Below, one piece after another: positions 60,689 to 64,000 of a stretch of DNA of 64,000 bases. Both the position numbers and the translations under genes were made by a program. Below the pieces are notes generated by a model. The model saw nothing but the letters and a program-made list of their open reading frames with translations. It ran no database searches and was not told the DNA's origin. Every line of letters begins with the position of its first letter. The stretch's first letter is position 1. The stretch spans positions 1-64,000 of the forward strand of contig JACQDV010000092.1 of NCBI GenBank assembly GCA_016200915.1, given 5' to 3'. The DNA comes from Sphingobacteriales bacterium (GTDB lineage Bacteria > Bacteroidota > Bacteroidia > Chitinophagales > Chitinophagaceae).

Positions 60689-61570
60689 TTGCCGGTTGAC
60701 CAAATAAACTCCCAGCAAAATAATAGCCAGACAAGCTACCTGTATTAATGTAACTGTTTCTCCTGCCAATAAACCCCACCCTATAGCTACAAAAGGAATT
60801 CCATAGGTAACCAATGATGAAAATAAAGCACTGGTTCGTTTTACCAATACATAAAATATAATGGAAGCAAAAGCGGTACCCATCACACCCAATAAACAGG
60901 AAAAGAAAGTTGATAGCAGGTATTCATTTTTTAATAAGGGCAAATTAAAATAACCGGTAAAATATAATACGAAAAGAGAAGCCGGAATTAAAAGCGAAAA
61001 ACCAATAGCTGCTATTTGCACCGAAGGAATATCTTTTAAATGGCGTTGAACGATATTTACATTCACTCCATACATGATTGTTGCCAGCAAAACAAAAAAT
61101 GCGTAGCCTGTATAACCCATATCTTCATAACCATGTGAAAGAAATAACAGGATGCTTCCTATAAGCCCCACCACCACGCCAATCACTTTTTGAACAGCCA
61201 CTTTGTTATGAAAAAATACTGCCCCGATGATGATTACAAAAATAGGTGTTACCGCATTCAATGTACCGGCAAGAGCACTACTGATCTTTGTTTCAGCAAT
61301 ACAAAATAAAAAGGCCGGAAAAAAACTACCGATCAATCCTGACAATATCAGCAAGCCAAACCGCCTCACCGGTATATTGCGAAAACTTTTGACCGCAACA
61401 GGCACTAATATCACCCCGGCAGACAGCATTCGGAGTGCTGCTACATGAAAAGCTGATAAAGTAGCATTACCGGCACTATCAAACATTCCTCTTTTCATCA
61501 GTATAAAAGAACTGCCCCAGATAAAACAAATACCAATAAATATTATCCAGTCCGTTGATTTCGCTTTCAT
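60686..61570 (-). CDS. EamA/DMT family transporter
   Basis: 294 residues with ten hydrophobic segments in two EamA repeats (first begins WIIFIGICFIWGSSFILMKRG; second about 150 onward, TGYAFFVLLATIMYGVNV). These are drug/metabolite exporters whose substrates are rarely known. A TAAATTTG box lies 24 bases before the ATG. It converges on frr. Confidence 0.9.
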   Translation of the reverse strand: MKAKSTDWIIFIGICFIWGSSFILMKRGMFDSAGNATLSAFHVAALRMLSAGVILVPVAVKSFRNIPVRRFGLLILSGLIGSFFPAFLFCIAETKISSALAGTLNAVTPIFVIIIGAVFFHNKVAVQKVIGVVVGLIGSILLFLSHGYEDMGYTGYAFFVLLATIMYGVNVNIVQRHLKDIPSVQIAAIGFSLLIPASLFVLYFTGYFNLPLLKNEYLLSTFFSCLLGVMGTAFASIIFYVLVKRTSALFSSLVTYGIPFVAIGWGLLAGETVTLIQVACLAIILLGVYLVNRQ

Positions 61571-61594
61571 CTAAATTGTTTTTCCGCTGAGGTG

Positions 61595-61602
61595 CAAATT
61601 TA
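61595..61602 (-). promoter_or_regulatory. Putative -7 box (TAAATTTG) for the EamA transporter
   Basis: Exact TAnnTTTG on the minus strand. Confidence 0.55.
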
Positions 61603-61735
61603 GCAGCTTAACAATTATTCATTTGCAAATCATTTTGCAGTTACATAGAAATTCCTATATTTAAGCATTACTTATCCTTCCGCATTGGTAAAAACCACAT
61701 TCATTTTTATTTCTTAACCTAAAACCAATTTTATT

Positions 61736-62155
61736 ATGGGAATGCTTAAAGAATTTAAAGAGTTTGCCATGAAGGGCAGTCTCGTTGACATTGCAGTAGC
61801 TTTTGTAATGGGTGCTGCATTTGGCAAAGTTATCACCGCTTTTACTGAAGGATTAGTTGCGCCACTCATTACATTAATTACTGGTGGCGCTAATTTCAAT
61901 GACAAAGCCTGGATATTACGGCAAAGCACTGAAGTAAAAGATGCGGCAGGTAAAGTTGTATCTGGTGATCCTGCTGTTGCTTTGCAATGGGGCACATTTG
62001 TAACCAATGTAATTGATTTTATAATCGTTGCATTTGTGATGTTCCTCATTATTAAAGCCATCAACAAATCCAAGAACGAAGCTCCACCAGCACCAGCTGA
62101 ACCTTCCTCTACTGACAAATTATTAATGGAGATAAGAGATTCTCTTAAAAAATAA
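61736..62155 (+). CDS. mscL: Large-conductance mechanosensitive channel MscL
   Basis: Opens under membrane tension to release solutes in osmotic downshock. 139 residues: N-terminal amphipathic helix (LKEFKEFAMKGSLVDIAVAF), pore helix TM1 with AFVMGAAFGKVITAF, a periplasmic loop (TGGANFNDKAWIL) and TM2 (FVTNVIDFIIVAFVMFLIIKAI), then a charged cytoplasmic helix. Complete. A strong terminator follows. Confidence 0.96.
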   Translation: MGMLKEFKEFAMKGSLVDIAVAFVMGAAFGKVITAFTEGLVAPLITLITGGANFNDKAWILRQSTEVKDAAGKVVSGDPAVALQWGTFVTNVIDFIIVAFVMFLIIKAINKSKNEAPPAPAEPSSTDKLLMEIRDSLKK

Positions 62156-62172
62156 TATTGCTCATTAGACTT

Positions 62173-62203
62173 AGCGGCATCCGGTTTTCGGTGCCGCTTT
62201 TTA
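62173..62203 (+). terminator. Intrinsic terminator of mscL
   Basis: AGCGGCA / TGCCGCT stem with an inner CCG/CGG pair, followed by TTTTT. Confidence 0.9.
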
Positions 62204-62228
62204 TTGCTCAACCTTTAAATAAAATGAT

Positions 62229-63167
62229 ATGAAAAAAAACCTTCTAATTATGTTGCTTTCCTCCTTCGTAATTTCTATGCATGCACAGGATGCAACTGTA
62301 AAAAATCTTAAAGCAGATGCCGCCAAAGAAATAAAAAAAGATGCGGCTGATACTGCAGTTAAAACATGGAAGACAGGTGGCCTGTTTAATTTGAATGTTA
62401 ACCAGGGAACATTAAGCAACTGGGCTGCTGGTGGTGACAAATCCACTTTTTCCTTAACCAGCTTTCTCAACCTTTATGCTTTTTACAAAAAGGGAAAACA
62501 CTCCTGGGATAATAATCTTGACCTCGCTTATGGTATGGTTAATACTACCAGTTTGGGTCAGCGGAAAGCAGATGACCGTATTGATCTTTTATCCAAATAT
62601 GGTTATGAAGTTGCTCCCAAATGGTACCTGAGTGGTTTGGTAAACCTGCGAACACAATTTGCAGATGGTTTTGCTTACCCTGCTGAAGATGGAAAAGTAA
62701 AAACTTCCGGCTTTTTTGCACCGGCTTATTTACTCGCTTCCATTGGTATGGACTTTAAACCTAACGACAATTTTTCTCTATTTATTTCTCCCATCACATC
62801 AAGATGGGTAATTGTGAATGATGATTCACTTTCATCAGCGGGAGCATTTGGTGTAACACCGGGAAAAAAATCAGTCAATGAAATTGGTGCTTACTTATCT
62901 GTCAATTATTTTAAAAATATTAGTACCAATGCCACTTATAAAACAAGGCTTGATCTTTTTTCTAATTACAAACACGAACCCCAAAACATAGATATTTTCT
63001 GGACAAATGTATTGGCAGTAAAAGTGACTAAGTTCATAAACATGAATTTGAATGTTGATATGATCTACGATAATGATGTAAAAACAGTTAATAAAGATGG
63101 TACTTCCGGTGGACCAAAACTTCAACTGAAAGAGCTTATGGGCATCGGACTTGCTTATAAGTTCTGA
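62229..63167 (+). CDS. DUF3078 family outer-membrane protein
   Basis: 312 residues. Signal peptide 1-19 (MKKNLLIMLLSSFVISMHAQ), then the DUF3078 start TGGLFNLNVNQGTLSNWAAGGD and a series of alternating beta strands (LNLYAFYKKGKHSWDNNLDL, FLNMNLNVDMIYDNDV-like) ending in GIGLAYKF with a terminal Phe, as in outer-membrane barrels. Function unknown. It lies between mscL and scpA on the same strand, with a promoter and hairpin between it and scpA. Confidence 0.88.
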   Translation: MKKNLLIMLLSSFVISMHAQDATVKNLKADAAKEIKKDAADTAVKTWKTGGLFNLNVNQGTLSNWAAGGDKSTFSLTSFLNLYAFYKKGKHSWDNNLDLAYGMVNTTSLGQRKADDRIDLLSKYGYEVAPKWYLSGLVNLRTQFADGFAYPAEDGKVKTSGFFAPAYLLASIGMDFKPNDNFSLFISPITSRWVIVNDDSLSSAGAFGVTPGKKSVNEIGAYLSVNYFKNISTNATYKTRLDLFSNYKHEPQNIDIFWTNVLAVKVTKFINMNLNVDMIYDNDVKTVNKDGTSGGPKLQLKELMGIGLAYKF

Positions 63168-63220
63168 ATAAACAGCTCATTTATGTGAAAAATTAAATCC
63201 CCGATTTAGGCTGTAAACTT

Positions 63221-63228
63221 TAAATTTG
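63221..63228 (+). promoter_or_regulatory. Putative -7 box (TAAATTTG) for scpA
   Basis: Exact TAnnTTTG. The predicted start of transcription would be near the hairpin at 63234-63256. Confidence 0.5.
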
Positions 63229-63233
63229 CAATG

Positions 63234-63260
63234 TCCCAATCAGCATCGGATTGGGATTTT
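63234..63260 (+). terminator. Hairpin between the DUF3078 gene and scpA
   Basis: TCCCAATC / GATTGGGA stem (63234-63241, 63249-63256) followed by TTTTG. It may end the DUF3078 transcript or act in the scpA leader. Confidence 0.75.
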
Positions 63261-63283
63261 GTTTTCTTATAAAATTGAACCGT

Positions 63284-64000
63284 GTGAATACCGCAACATT
63301 CCAGATTAAATTATCACAATTTGAAGGTCCTTTCGATCTTCTGCTGTTCTTTATAGAAAGAGATGAACTGGACATTTATGATATTCCCATCACCAGGATC
63401 ATTAAAGATTTTCTTGATTTCATTCATGAAGGAGAGAAACTGAATATTGAACTTTCCAGTGAATTTATCCTTTTTATTTCTACCCTGATGCGTATCAAGG
63501 CAAAAATGTTGTTGCCAAGAAAAGAATTAGATGCACAGGGTAATGAAATAGATCCACGCCAGGAACTGATTGATAAGCTGCTTCAATACAAGCGATATAA
63601 AGAAGCTTCTCTGCAAATGGCCGAAATGGAAGCAAGACGTTTGCAGATGCTGAAACGTGGAAACATTAAAGATGAATTGTCCATTATAGGAGAAGAAAGC
63701 GGAGAAGGAACCGAAATACAATCCATTACGCTTTTCAAACTGATGAAGACGTTTGAACGGGTAATGAAGAAAATGAATGACCGCAACAACAAGCCTGTAC
63801 ATACGGTAGTAAAATATAACTACACAATGGAAGGCAGTCGTGATTATGTATTAGATACTGTGAAGAAAGAAAAAACAATGGCTTTTGAAAAGGTATTTGA
63901 TGTTTGCGAAAACCGCATTCACGCCATCTTTCTTTTCTTATCGCTGTTAGAATTAGCGCAGCAGCGGTTTATGACCATCTTAACCGGTGAAGGAAGAAAT
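63284..64000 (+). CDS. scpA: Segregation and condensation protein A, 5' part (runs off the window)
   Basis: The open frame has no ATG; GTG at 63284 or TTG at 63275 are candidate starts. The product begins NTATFQIKLSQFEGPFDLLL, followed by FFIERDELDIYDIPITRI, the typical ScpA N-terminus, and contains LSSEFILFISTLMRIKAKML and the late ENRIHAIFLFLSLLELAQQ. ScpA bridges SMC heads with ScpB in the chromosome condensation complex. At least 239 residues are present; the 3' end is outside the window. Confidence 0.93.
   Translation, partial: MNTATFQIKLSQFEGPFDLLLFFIERDELDIYDIPITRIIKDFLDFIHEGEKLNIELSSEFILFISTLMRIKAKMLLPRKELDAQGNEIDPRQELIDKLLQYKRYKEASLQMAEMEARRLQMLKRGNIKDELSIIGEESGEGTEIQSITLFKLMKTFERVMKKMNDRNNKPVHTVVKYNYTMEGSRDYVLDTVKKEKTMAFEKVFDVCENRIHAIFLFLSLLELAQQRFMTILTGEGRN

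Noticed and set aside
1-64000. tRNA, rRNA, prophage or integrase signatures
   Set aside because: None were recognised on either strand.

Overview
The window looks like chromosomal DNA of a Bacteroidota bacterium, most likely a member of the Chitinophagaceae. Several signs point this way. The DNA is AT-rich. There are type IX secretion (T9SS) cargo proteins with C-terminal sorting domains, a CarboxypepD_reg-like TonB-dependent receptor, and DUF3098, DUF3108 and DUF3078 proteins. The a subunit of ATP synthase has a signal peptide and an N-terminal extension, IleRS is of the long type, and a DksA-like protein carries an H1-like tail. Many genes have a TAnnTTTG-type -7 promoter box, and Shine-Dalgarno sites are rare (greA is a clear exception). 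I see no prophage, CRISPR array, rRNA or tRNA.

Layout. 0-3.4 kb: a truncated REP-associated (RAYT-like) transposase with two REP-like hairpins in inverted orientation, then leuS. 3.4-3.95 kb: a nested palindromic, MITE-like intergenic element. 3.95-8.4 kb (+): ftsX, DUF3098, uppP, a UMF1-type transporter and a metallo-beta-lactamase-fold hydrolase. 8.4-13.9 kb: DUF3108 and an LPG-synthase-like membrane protein, ruvC, a HIT protein, greA, a 2-hydroxyacid dehydrogenase and rsmA. 13.9-20.2 kb: T9SS cargo, pdxA, a LolA-like protein and an ABC-2 exporter. 20.4-30.7 kb (-): a winged-helix regulator with a tandemly duplicated membrane protein, a TonB receptor with a small periplasmic protein, and two large T9SS cargo proteins. 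31.1-35.6 kb (-): atpBEFHA without atpG, atpD or atpC. 35.8-38.3 kb: a small-protein/nucleotidyltransferase pair and an ABC exporter. 38.4-46.3 kb: a secreted protein with a candidate caspase-fold His/Cys pair, a PhoB/PhoR-type two-component system, a small beta-repeat protein, a lone secreted protein and a propeller-phosphoesterase fusion. 46.4-48.7 kb: a small gene split by an A_AAA_AAC slippery heptamer, an LpxH-like phosphoesterase and a MurG-like glycosyltransferase. 49.6-64 kb: ileS with the H1/DksA fusion, a VOC protein, an MsbA-like exporter, rbfA, a LolC/E-type permease, a transketolase N-half, a WecA/MraY-type transferase, frr, an EamA transporter, mscL, a DUF3078 protein and the 5' part of scpA.

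Functionally this is mostly housekeeping: translation (leuS, ileS, rbfA, frr, rsmA), energy (ATP synthase) and envelope building (uppP, LolA-like, LolC/E-like, MsbA-like, WecA-like, LpxH-like). Secreted and surface proteins are interspersed. The most unusual layer is intergenic. Many gaps carry imperfect hairpins built from short repeated words, and similar words seem to occur inside leuS and ileS. The best candidates for new biology are the possible clan CD peptidase at 38.4-40.6 kb, the possible -1 frameshift gene at 46.4 kb, the RAYT fragment with its paired REP hairpins, and the family of word-built palindromes. All assignments come from reading the sequence; no database search was run.
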